Source of the DNA: Metarhizium brunneum
Taxonomy: Eukaryota; Ascomycota; Sordariomycetes; Hypocreales; Clavicipitaceae
DNA length: 64,000 nt
Assembly (NCBI RefSeq): GCF_013426205.1
Contig: NC_089422.1
Span: forward strand, 6,076,001 to 6,140,000
Direction of reading: 5' to 3'
Shown: piece by piece, positions 1-10,058 of the stretch
How the letters are laid out: the number at the start of each line of letters is the position of its first letter
How positions within the stretch are numbered: the first letter of the stretch is position 1
Notes under the pieces: generated by a model
Told to the model about the DNA's origin: nothing
Database searches by the model: none
The model's input: only the letters and a program-made list of their open reading frames with translations
Made by a program: the position numbers and the translations under genes

Positions 1-54
1 ATTAGGGTATCTCAATACAATAGCATCAGCGTCTTTCCGCCACTGGCCAAGGTT

Positions 55-1282
55 TTAATTTGATCTTCCCCCGTCAAGGCCTACGTGGTCTTTTGTGCGC
101 GCGCTAGGATGCCCATGTTTCTTGCGATAGGCTCTAATCTTGCCATGCAAGTCGGGCTGCACAAAGATCCATAGAATGGCAACCAGCCATGCGCCGAGCG
201 TATCAACAACCCAGTTGTTCCTGAAGGAACCCCCCAGCATGCCCAGTCTCATCAAGTCCCCGAGCCAGTTTACCGTGACGAAGTAATCGCCATTCTCCAG
301 TCCCTTGATTGACGCTGCGGCGACTTGGTCGGGTGTCTGCCTCGGGTCCGACGCTTCTAGGATCTTGGTAATTTCCGGCTTCACCTGCTCCTCGCGCACG
401 AATCCTGGCGACAGGATCGTCCCGGGATACACGACGTGGACCTTGACGTTCTGCGGATACAGCATGACCTCCTGCGAGAGGGTGTCTGCGAGGCCTCTCA
501 GGGCCCATTTCGAGGGTGCGTAGGGCGCATATCCGGGGATGGTGTACAGGGCTACCGCGGAGGTGGTCATGACGAGGTGCTTGGGCTCGAGCGTGACGGG
601 GGCCGAGGGCTCGAGCCAGGCTCTCAGGATGGCGTGTGACATTTCGGCGGTGCCGTAAAAGTTGACGTCCATGTGGTGTCGGAGGGAGTCCATTTCCATT
701 TCTGTGAAGAGCTGGGGCGCGGATGTGCCCGCGCAGCACCAGACGATGTCGGGTGTTTGGTTGTTGTTCCACGCTGTGGCGGCGGCGATGAGAGGTGCCG
801 CGTAGGAGGGGGAGGATACGTCGGCCGCGATGTGGTGGAATCGTTGGCTGGGGTCCTTTGCTGATGCCTATGATAGTGTCAGTCGGATGTTGTTTATGAC
901 TGCTGCGCGCGTCATCATGCCGGCGGTCTGCGCAAAGAATGAGAGAGCGAGGCGTAGGTGCGTACTCTGACGGTTTTGAGAGCTTCTTCGAGCTTGGCGG
1001 TGCTTCGGGAAACGAGGATGATGCTGGCTCCTTTGGCGCTGAGCTGCTGCGCGACAGAGAGGCCCATGCCTTCGGATCCGCCTGTGATGAGGACCGTCTA
1101 GAGAAGGGTTAGGAGTTGGTGGCATCGATAGGGTGGTAGCTGGACGATAGACTTGCCTTTCCCGCGACGGGCATCTTGTTCCCCGAGAAGAGACCCATTG
1201 TGAGTGAGAATGCGACTAGGATTGCGAGGGCAGTCGGGATCAGCATCCAAGGGGAAGAAGTGAGCGTTGCGACGTGGTCCAT
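55..1282 (-). CDS. TSC10: 3-ketodihydrosphingosine reductase (TSC10/KSR1 type SDR)
   Basis: Exons 1157-1282, 966-1097 and 55-867 (all phase 0) give 356 aa. The product should reduce 3-ketosphinganine to dihydrosphingosine with NADPH at the ER, the second step of sphingolipid synthesis. Visible: an N-terminal hydrophobic segment (about residues 12-31), the Rossmann motif TVLITGGSEGMG at about 43, the catalytic YAPSK motif, and a hydrophobic C-terminal stretch followed by a basic tail, as in membrane-bound TSC10 proteins. Intron 1 (1098-1156) has a GC donor (GCAAGT); intron 2 (868-965) is GT-AG. An in-frame ATG lies upstream at 1345, but the start at 1282 gives a more usual length. It is divergent from NRDE2. 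Family assignment is firm; exact start is less certain. Confidence 0.88.
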
Positions 1283-1628
1283 GGAGGGGGGGCTAGCTGG
1301 GAGCAGCAGGCACTGGGTGGCCAAGAAACTCCTTTCTATTTGCAAATAATATAGGCTATTTTCGATTTGAAGACATGTCGAGAATCCAGGTCTGGGTGGA
1401 GCTGAGGTCGAAAGTGCTCATAATCACATTGAAGCCTTGGTATCTGGTCCCCAGATGGGGTTGCAGAAGTGGGTCTTCGAGCTTGACGTCGCGCCACGAC
1501 CTCAAAATGCTACCATGATTTAGACAAACATATATCAGCACGTTGGTTAAGGGCTACTCTTTCATGTATATGGCAAAAGCGCAAGCTTTCACCCAGATGC
1601 CGCCCCCACAATCGTGGCATTAATAGCC
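1283..1628. promoter_or_regulatory. shared divergent promoter region TSC10 / NRDE2
   Basis: This 346-base interval lies between the two divergent start codons and must hold both promoters. I see no convincing TATA box; short open frames here are not supported as genes. Confidence 0.5.
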
Positions 1629-4600
1629 ATGTCGGACAGCGAGAGTGGCACAAAACTCGTCGTGCCCAAGTTCTCCTCGTTCAAAGCCAGGGATCCGGCA
1701 AGGCCTACAAAGGCCGATGGTGGCAAAGGAAAACAAAGAGAAAGGAGTCAGTCGAGGGACAGGCACCGAGATAAGCGCCATCGCTCTCACCACAGCCAAG
1801 ATTCTCGCCGAAGAGAGGAGCGGTCCTCCCGACATCGAGAGAGGCAAGCTGCGCCACCGCAAGACCCAGCGCAAGGTCCAAAGGCATTGCTTGAAAAAAC
1901 CACGTCATCGGCTTTTGTTATCGACACGAAAGGAGACCATTTAATATTAAAGTACGGTCTTGATCGCGCCAAAGTCCCTGCCTACTATCGCTATGGGGGC
2001 GGTAGAGTCCTCGGCACCGCTGGTAGACTTGTCATTCATCGCGAGGGCCCGAGGGACCAATTCAGCCTCCGCTTCCCAGGCGATGGGGCGGGATTCTTTG
2101 ACAAGGATGGATTGCGGTCCAAGTCATTTCGTCTGACGCGTGACCCGATCAGGCTTCGAGCAAGGGCGTCGGAGTCTGATGAGGATGACACATTCCTGGC
2201 TGTTGGGAGTTCGAAAAAGAGAAAGCAAGATGAGCGAGATTCGGAATCTGAAGACGATGAAGGTCTGTCGTACAGGTCTATTGAAGGCAAAGCCAAGGCT
2301 AAGGCGGCACTCGAGTCTGACCATGACAGCTCGGGGTCTGAGGACGAAGTAGTGGACCTGGAGCATGATAACCCGCTTCGGTGGAAGTCTATTCAGCTGA
2401 GCAGGCAGGTCAAAGACCATCCGGGGGATATTGACGCTTGGATGGAATTGGTAGACCATCAGGATGACCTGCAGCGGGCAGGGGAGACAATCGATGAGCG
2501 AACGACGGCGAACACGGCACACAGTTTCTCAGAGATTAAAGTCGACATGCTTGAATCGGCTCTCTCTAATGCTATTGTAGCCGAGGGTCGAGAAGTTGTG
2601 CTTGTCCGTCTCATGCGCGAAGGGATGAAGATCTGGCCGAGCAAGCTTGCTGCAAAGAAGTGGTCAGAAATTGAGAAAGAAGTGGAAAACAACTTTGAGC
2701 TATGGAGGGCGCATTTGGACTTTGCCATGTCTAATATTTCCAGCTTCCAGTACGACGATGTCAAGCAAATGCTACTGGACAGGCTGCGCGCTGTCCTGTC
2801 ACGGGCCGGCGCACAAGAAAAGCACTGGGAGGAAGCTATATATGTGTTTTTGCGGACAGCAAGATTGATGCATGACTCTGGATACAAGGAGCTAGCTGCG
2901 GCAGCGTGGCAAGCTTTGCTGGAGTTCAACTTCTTCAGGGGCGGCTCAGAGATGCCTGGAACTGGTATGGAGGCATTTCGAGATTTCTGGGAGAGCGAAG
3001 TCCCACGACTGGGAGAGGAGGATGCCAAAGGCTGGAAATATCATATGTCAACTGGTGGGCAGGTGGAAGCTCCAGAGCCGCGGAAGGACAATCAAGTGGC
3101 GGATATTGCGACAAGGGATGCCTACAAGGCGTGGGCACATTACGAGCTAGGCCAGGCTCAAAGTGCCAAATTACCTGCGAGAACAATGGATGATGGAACA
3201 GAGGATGACCCGTTCCGAGTAGTCATGATTTCGGATATTGAGCCTCTGCTGTTCATGGTGCCGAATGTGCTGTTGCAGGGCAGGCCTGGAGAGTTACTCC
3301 TTGACGCCTTTCTCATATTCTGTGGATTGCCACCGTTGTTTCGATCTACGCCCCTGGCGGAACTTGCCTTTGATGACCAGTTTACTTCGAGCTCTACAGT
3401 CACAAGTACAGCATTACGTCAGGCAACTTTGTTGGATGACCCTGAGGAAGTTCGCAGGAAGCCTCCATCATTCTCCAGAGTCCTCAATGCAGCACTATCC
3501 CCTAGTCTCCTCTTTGCTGGAGCGGACTGGTTCCAGTATTTCGGCTCATCCCTGACGAACCTTTCCGTGGAGACGGCATTCGTGGGAAATGTGTTGAAGC
3601 AATTGGTTCACGAAGCAGAAGTAGAGAGCTTAGCTCTTTATTATCTTGGATTTAGCTTCGCCAGCGAACGGCCATTGGTGAAGAAGTCTGCAAAGGCATT
3701 ATTGAAGAAGTACCCGAATAATGCTGAGCTCTACAACGCATACGCCCTGGCAGAATTCGCCAACGGTAATGCAGATGTCGGGAAGAAGGTGCTTGTATCA
3801 GCCATGGAAGCGCCATCGGTAAGTGCAGCCGTTTCTACGAGTTGGTCATTTACTAAGGTCTTTGTGTCAGCTATCTGTCGGCGCCCCGGGATTCCAGCTT
3901 CACAAATCACTTAGCTGGGAGGAGTTGAAAGCAGGGAACAGGACGCAGGCTATTACATGGTTGTGCTCTGCTTTTGACAACTCCCTACGTCAAGCGCAGG
4001 CGGACCATGGCAGCATTTCACCGGCAGTCATCCTCAAGGCCAGACAAGAAATTCTTGCACACATTCATCAGTGCATGTATGAAGGAAGAGCCAATGATGC
4101 TGCGGTCTTTGTCGAGGGTCTGACCTTATTGTCATACCTGACGGATGGGGGCAATACCGAGCCGACATCAGATGCACAGGGTAATATCTCCGCCGCCATG
4201 AATGCCATCGAAGGCATGTCCGCAGAGTTCAAGTCCCGCGGGGACGCGAATACCCGTTCACACGAACGCATGCTCCAATTCGGAGCGCAACTGTTGTACC
4301 TGAATGCCACTCGAGGGTAAGTTTAACTCTTCGTCTCGTGTCTCCCCTATCCGGGCTGACAGTGTATAGCCCCTTTCGCCGAATCTACCTCCGTGAGCAG
4401 CTGTCAAAGTTCCTCGACTTCTTTCCCCGAAACTCAATCTTTCTCTCGCTCGCAGAGTGGGCCGACTCCAGCTTGCGGGTCATTGACGAAACGCGCCAAT
4501 TGCTCTATGACAAGATCCTCATCAAGCAACACGACTGTTTGAGCAGTCGGGTTTTTTCCATTGAACATGAGATATCGCGTGGGAATCCAAATACTGCAAA

Positions 4601-4919
4601 GGCAGCGTTTGAGCACGCCTTGTCGAGCGATGTCTGCAAGACAAACACTAGACTGTGGATAGCGTATCTGCGCTTCAGCTACGCGCACAGGGAATTACGG
4701 CCCAAGGTGAAGGACCTATTTTATAGGGGGCTGAGGCACTGTCCGTGGTCAAAGGATATTATGATGGAGGCGTTTTGTAGCCTTATACGGGACATGAAGT
4801 CTGATGAGTTGCGGTCCGTGTATAACACCATGACGGGGAAAGGGCTTAGGCTGCATCTGGACATGGACGAGTTTGTGGAGAGGTGGCGGAGAGATAGGCA
4901 CGGCAGAGATGGGAAATGA
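1629..4919 (+). CDS. NRDE2: NRDE-2 family nuclear RNA-processing/silencing protein
   Basis: Exons 1629-3818, 3871-4316 and 4370-4919 give 1061 aa. The start is the ATG at 1629; upstream in-frame codons offer only GTG. The N-terminus begins MSDSESG and continues into a low-complexity region rich in Arg, Ser, His and Lys (about residues 20-75), then a conserved block with the HDNPLRWKSIQLSRQV-like sequence (about 245-265) and a long helical-repeat (HAT/TPR-like) body to the C-terminus, as in NRDE2 proteins. In animals and fission yeast the family works with the MTR4 helicase in nuclear RNA surveillance and co-transcriptional silencing; the same role here is inferred. Both introns are short (52 and 53 nt) with good GTAAGT donors. 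Length matches the family. Confidence 0.87.
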
Positions 4920-6712
4920 AAGGGACTGGCTCGCGAATCAACTTCCCGTTTTGCAATGAATACCTCCTCTTGAGTTCACAAGTCGTCCTATATAAAGATA
5001 TGATGATTTGGAATAGTGGCTTTTGCATAGATACCCCTTTGGTGGTCTTTGGTAGTATTAGTAAATACCGGGTTCTGTTATTTTGGAAAGTTGTAGCTCC
5101 GCTTCCATAAGAACGCCCCGAATCGTCTAGATGCTGTTGAACTTGTCATATTCGATGTTTCGGGACTATGAGGAAAGCGTTGATGGTTATGGCGCCAAAA
5201 GTTGAGGGCGCCCCGTCGGATGAAAAGTCCTTTATGCCTTGCACCCCTCCAACAAGGGTGTTGATCTGCATGTTCAATCCTGGGTTACTTTCAGTCTCCT
5301 GCTGGGCCACTGTGCCTTTGTCTCCCCAAATCTTATCTTCGTGGCTAATGCTGTAGAGTGGCATAAAATTTGAGCATAAATGCCGCAAGTCAAGTGCAAG
5401 ATTAACGCAAGCTTTACATCTTCTTCGCCTTTCCCCCGCGGCACATGTCCAAGGGGTTCAGCTATAATCACGTCACCTGCATGGAATTATGGAAGTCGAC
5501 CAGCACAGCAGCTCGGAGGTGTGGGGCCGAACCGGACTGTGGGGCCGTTCTCGGCGCCGACCGCCCAGTAACACCACCAGCTCAAAAGGCGGCGCCACTA
5601 TCGCAAAGCTCCATCTTACAGCTTCTCTCTTGACACACTTAATAAACGTCTAGTATACTATGACTGTCATTTTCGTATTTCTGATTCCTCATCTCTGTGT
5701 GGAGTTAGCCTTACAACCATTCTACGCCATGCAGAGGCTGCGCGTTGGCGACGGGGATGAAGGAACCGTCAGCCCATGCAGCAGAAAGACGCAGCAATAT
5801 CGGCCCGAGGTCCAACGTGCCCAATACCTAGCACAACAAGTCCTTTGCCAACATTAACATGGGTCGTTGGCGAAAGCAAAGCCGTAAGCTTCTGGTGGAC
5901 GTAGATTCTTTTCAGCCGGATTGAACAAAGCTGCTAGTCTTGAAACATGCTGGGAGACAAAGCTCCGTGAAAATGACCAACCTTGAAATAGATGAACAGT
6001 AGCAGCCCAAGGTCGTTCTAGATTAATTACCGGAATTTCCGGATATTATTTTGGGATTGTGGTTGCAGAGCTGCGTGGAGCCTCATCAGCACTTCGCACG
6101 TCCGCGCCTTGTTGCGCCTTTGGCGCGGCTTTGTTCAGCAAGTATACGCTTTGGGCCCTTGACAGCGTGATTTCGTTTATAAAAGAAGTGATATGTGACA
6201 GCACTGAGGTGGCTGTTCAACAGCGGTGCATGCTCTGTTGACCGCAAAACGATGCCTAGTAAATAGTAAGCAGCAATGCGGGATGGAACAACGCACAATC
6301 AGGACCGCATCTCTTCTCCAACAGCGAGCTCTCCGAGGATGAGAGCTTCACAGACTTGCATATGCATGCTTCGCGCATGCTTTCATCGGTTTCTGTGAAG
6401 GCAATTTCTTTTCTGAACAGACGCAAAACGCAGAATCTGGCATTCGGGGTGTTGTAGCATTGGGCACATGGCCACGAGTATAAACCGTTGAGCTTTGCTC
6501 GCCCATCCTGCAGTCCCGGACCTTACCATTCCAACCCGAAAAAAAAAACATCACAACCGTTTTGACTTGTTCAACATTTTCGTTTCAAACCCTTTCAACT
6601 GCTCAGCGTCACCATTACAAACATTTTGGCATCTTCAACATTTTCGTTTTAAACCCTTTCAACTGCTCAGCGTCACCATTACAAACTTTTGGACTTGTTC
6701 AACTTCTTCGAT
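4920..6712. other. intergenic, no supported gene
   Basis: This stretch holds the NRDE2 3' region and the upstream region of the orphan gene at 6713. Only short open frames without recognisable domains are present. The one clear structure is the tandem repeat at 6565-6710, listed separately. Confidence 0.6.
6565..6710. repeat. tandem repeat, 2.3 copies of a 63-65 bp unit
   Basis: Copy 1 runs 6565-6629 and copy 2 6630-6692; a third, truncated copy (about 6693-6710) ends three bases before the ATG at 6713. The copies share the core TTCAACATTTTCGTTT, then CCCTTTCAACTGCTCAGCG, and end in a TTTTGG block. Differences between copies are a few substitutions and indels. The array probably forms the 5' leader of the orphan gene. 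Confidence 0.85.
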
Positions 6713-7480
6713 ATGAGCTGGAACGAGACGGATGAGACGGTGGAGCAGCTGGCTCAGAATCGAGAGGCATCTCGACGTATCCCCTACATGGCAGTCCTTG
6801 ACGACATGGTCACCGAGATATGGAAAATCTTGATGCCAGGGGGCCCGAATCGTCCATATTTTGGAAGGCCTGTTCCACCAGTATCGATAATCACATATGA
6901 ACAAGCCACGAGCTTAGCATCAGGCTTAAATTGCGACCTCTTTATCTGGGGAAATCTCAACGGGAACGAATCCTCAATTAGCGGAATACAATCAGGCATG
7001 TTTATTAACATGCCTCATGCGGCTCAGCACCTGAGAAAACGAGAAGCAATCAAGCCAGGCCAGCCGAAAACACCAGCTGACGCCGTGGCCGAAGCACAGT
7101 GGCTATACGCGGCCGAGACAATGCGTGGGGTCCAGACGTATGTCAAGCAGTCAAAAGTGCGGGACATGATAATGAATACCTACGGAGTTCAAAAACGACA
7201 GTTTTGCTTATATCTTCAAAAATACGTCTGGACGTTTTTGGGACAAGGCAGTGTGTTGGGGCTCCCATGGAGCGGTCTCCGGCGTTGGCGTCCATCTAGA
7301 TTGAGAAGTACAACCCACCCGAACTTGACCAAAGCCAAAAATATGTGGTACGAGGGCTTCGATTTATACGAGGTCGTGAAAATACTAGGTCCATCCCCAA
7401 GGGACGGGGAGGGAAACGAGGAGGGAAACGAGGAGGAAAACGAGGAGGAAAACGAGGAGGAAAATGAAATCAGCCCGTGA
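6713..7480 (+). CDS. hypothetical protein with acidic Glu/Asn repeat tail
   Basis: Single-exon frame of 255 aa starting at the ATG at 6713; the eight upstream in-frame codons start only with TTG. I do not recognise the family. The protein begins MSWNETDETVEQ, has no signal peptide, a Pro/Gly-rich region near residues 40-60 and a Trp/Arg-rich region near residue 200. The last 30 residues are a run of Glu and Asn encoded by a 12-bp repeat (GAGGAGGAAAAC, about 7410-7466). It is flanked by sequence without conserved genes and has a tandemly duplicated leader, which fits a lineage-specific gene. Coding status is likely because of the length and composition, but function is unknown. Confidence 0.6.
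   Translation: MSWNETDETVEQLAQNREASRRIPYMAVLDDMVTEIWKILMPGGPNRPYFGRPVPPVSIITYEQATSLASGLNCDLFIWGNLNGNESSISGIQSGMFINMPHAAQHLRKREAIKPGQPKTPADAVAEAQWLYAAETMRGVQTYVKQSKVRDMIMNTYGVQKRQFCLYLQKYVWTFLGQGSVLGLPWSGLRRWRPSRLRSTTHPNLTKAKNMWYEGFDLYEVVKILGPSPRDGEGNEEGNEEENEEENEEENEISP
7410..7466. repeat. 12-bp coding repeat (GAGGAGGAAAAC)n
   Basis: About five near-identical units sit at the 3' end of the orphan gene and encode the acidic EENE-type tail. Unit number is a candidate for strain variation. Confidence 0.8.
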
Positions 7481-8400
7481 TGAGAGCCAATGTCCGTAGG
7501 ACTAGATGCGTGGCGTGGCACATGTGAGCAGGGCACCTTGGCATTTCATGATACGAACCTCTGTATTATTGATGCAAAGCCTTGATTGAGCTGCAGTCCA
7601 TCGCAGGATATATTTGCCCACCAACAGGTTTATACTATACATGATATAGTATATACTCATCGGCAAATCCACACTCTTGTGTGTTCCGATACTAGCCATG
7701 TGACGGGGCGAGACCGATCGGTACACGAAACAACAAAAACAGCAACAGGATAGTTTGATTCAACATTGACTATTCCATATGGCACTTTATGCTTCATCAG
7801 CATTCTGAAATTTTGATTTGCGGCGGTTACAATAGCAGTCGGCAACGCGCCGATGTAAGCGCCACGCGCCTCGTATCTCGGGGCATATCAGCTGGGGCAG
7901 CGGTGGTGAAGGGCGAAGCAATTGGTTAGCGACGGGATATGTGTGTCTGGAATTTTGGTCGTTTGTTTTTCTGTATTTCAAGTTTTGATTCATGCGTCAA
8001 TGTATTGATGTATCAATGGACAACTTTGTGTCTAGACCTGCATGTGCCTCTTGAAAGTGCCATCACATTACATTGTATGAACTGCCAGTACCAAGCTAGG
8101 CACCAAATCAGAGTAAGAAATGAACATTCGATTCGGCCGCTGCATGCAACAAAGACAAAGGAATCTTCACGTATGGAATTAAAGAACAGGTGTGACTGGG
8201 CAGAAATGAGGCCTTTGTTCCGGCCTCACAGCTGGGTTTGTCACGACGTCCGCCCCATCTGATAAAAGGATTGTCGTATCTGTTTGAGAAGAAGTTGGAC
8301 AGCGGCTGGCACTTTGACGTATGCAAAGCAGGCATTCACACACTAGAAGCCATCCTCTGTGTTCAAAATGTATCCCAATTTGGTTATTGTTCTTTGCAGA
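7481..8400. other. intergenic, nothing supported
   Basis: AT-richer sequence between two orphan genes. Short open frames only; no repeats of note, no tRNA-like fold recognised by eye. Confidence 0.55.
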
Positions 8401-8408
8401 TATAAAAG
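8401..8408 (+). promoter_or_regulatory. TATA box of the orphan gene at 8528
   Basis: TATAAAAG lies 127 bases upstream of the ATG at 8528, the same spacing seen for two other genes of this window (about 121 and 128 bases). Confidence 0.55.
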
Positions 8409-8527
8409 CCCTGTCTCGGAGCAACTTTTGCTGCAGAGTGACAGCGCATTCTAGATGATTCACTTCTCACATCAAACCTTTCTCAACTCCCCCAAGAGCC
8501 CAACGGCTGTACTCGCACGCAACCGAG

Positions 8528-9202
8528 ATGGAACCCTCAGAGAACCTACAACTCAAAATCCAAAAGACTACGTCACCGACAGTATATTGGCAAATATCCG
8601 GACTGAAGACCGCCAAAAAGAAGGACGGCATCGCGCACGTGATCCCGGAGCAACAGTCAAATCATGAAATCGCCAGCTTTACGATGCGCTACCCCGGAGC
8701 CAACTCCAAAATTAAACCGTCTGGGCGTTCGAGAGGTCGTAAAAGTCCCAGGTGCATATTCAGGAGTTCTACGCGGAAGGCAGGGGGCAGGCGCCCAGAA
8801 TGCAACATCGTCGACATGACAAGAAAAACGACGGGACATTACTCCTGGGAAATGGACTTCAGATTGAGCAAAGATAAATCTGGGCCTCTTGGGTGTCTTG
8901 TCAAGGCTCTACGATGCATCCGAAGTAAAAGAGACACCGGAACTGAATACTTTTATTGGCTTCGGGCCAAGTCTGACCCAGACGAATGGAAACTGCTACC
9001 TGCGGAGTGTATTGGCAAGATTTTTGGAGGGTACCGCTTTTACGAAAAGCACATAGGTGCAGAGTTTCGTGACTCTACCATGACTGTCGATGGGGATCTC
9101 GGAAAAGACAAGGACTTTGTTCGTCGGGCGTGCTTGACTCTGGTGGCGGCGCTGTGGATTGAGGAGCAATCAAGTGACTCGACGGGGACGGAGACGGAGT
9201 AG
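8528..9202 (+). CDS. hypothetical basic protein
   Basis: Single-exon frame of 224 aa from the ATG at 8528, with a TATA box upstream. I do not recognise the family. The N-terminal half is rich in Lys and Arg (several RSRGRK-type clusters near residues 65-90), the second half is more globular with many aromatic residues (YFYWLRAKSDPDEWK near 145-160) and ends in a Ser/Thr/Glu tail. There is no signal peptide or membrane segment. It lies with the gene at 6713 in a stretch lacking conserved genes between NRDE2 and phospholipase C, so it is probably lineage-specific. A nuclear or nucleic-acid-binding role would fit the basic clusters but is only a guess. Confidence 0.55.
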   Translation: MEPSENLQLKIQKTTSPTVYWQISGLKTAKKKDGIAHVIPEQQSNHEIASFTMRYPGANSKIKPSGRSRGRKSPRCIFRSSTRKAGGRRPECNIVDMTRKTTGHYSWEMDFRLSKDKSGPLGCLVKALRCIRSKRDTGTEYFYWLRAKSDPDEWKLLPAECIGKIFGGYRFYEKHIGAEFRDSTMTVDGDLGKDKDFVRRACLTLVAALWIEEQSSDSTGTETE

Positions 9203-10058
9203 CATTGTATCAATTGTGGCGTCGGAGCAGACTGGTTTCATTAGAAAGAGGAATATGACAAGTTCAGAGTTGTCAAAGCCGTCAATAAATCCCTCCTTTG
9301 TTTGGTGGTGAATGACATGCTTTCTGGGACTCTTGTCCCTCGTACATTTTCCCCTTGGAGCCACTCACCTGGCCGGGATGAAGAGAATCGGAGCAAGGGA
9401 AAATGCAGCATATGCATAATTTTAAACGAGAGCCAAAGGAACATTGAGGTTCGACTTGGTCTCTTCACACACGGGCTGCCATTGCCATTCACAGCTGCCC
9501 CGTCTGTGCCACGGCAGCCCCTCCTCCTTCCCGGTACGCGTGATTCTCTGCAACCAACTGATCGCACCTTCCCGCGCAAACAAGCTCTGGCCGCAATGAA
9601 TCCGAGCGTGCAGCGGGGTATGGACCGTCTGGTCAGGATGGTGGTCGTTGAGCAAGAAGGAACGGTGACCCGGTGAGTAGCCAGTCATCTAGCAGGGATC
9701 CGTCGATCCTGGCAGGGCTGTGCTCAGTGTTGCTTGGTTCCATCAATGGCTTGGGTCCACGTGAAATGTAGCTGAGCGGCGTCAAAGACCCCTGAACAGC
9801 GGCGTCTAACATTGACGGCTTTGCTTTCCATTTGGCCCCTTGTGGGTTCCTGAACAACCGCCTTGGAGGCCTGTTGTCTCACCCACAGTGCACACGTCAA
9901 TCACAGGGCCGTCTGTCCGTCATTCAGCTTCAAAGCGGCCTTGAAAGACGGACGGTGCAGCCCAGCCTCCTGCATGCACCTCCTCGACACCACCGGTTCT
10001 TTGATCTTTAAGACAACATACTTGATTGCCAGAGACAAATGCCAGAGACAGAGCCGGC
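9203..10058. other. intergenic, upstream region of phospholipase C
   Basis: No supported gene. A 124-codon frame at 9302-9676 has no coding character that I can see. The region presumably carries the PLC promoter and leader. Confidence 0.5.

Noticed and set aside
203..772. 189-codon minus-strand frame in TSC10
   Set aside because: Alternative-frame shadow of the third TSC10 exon.
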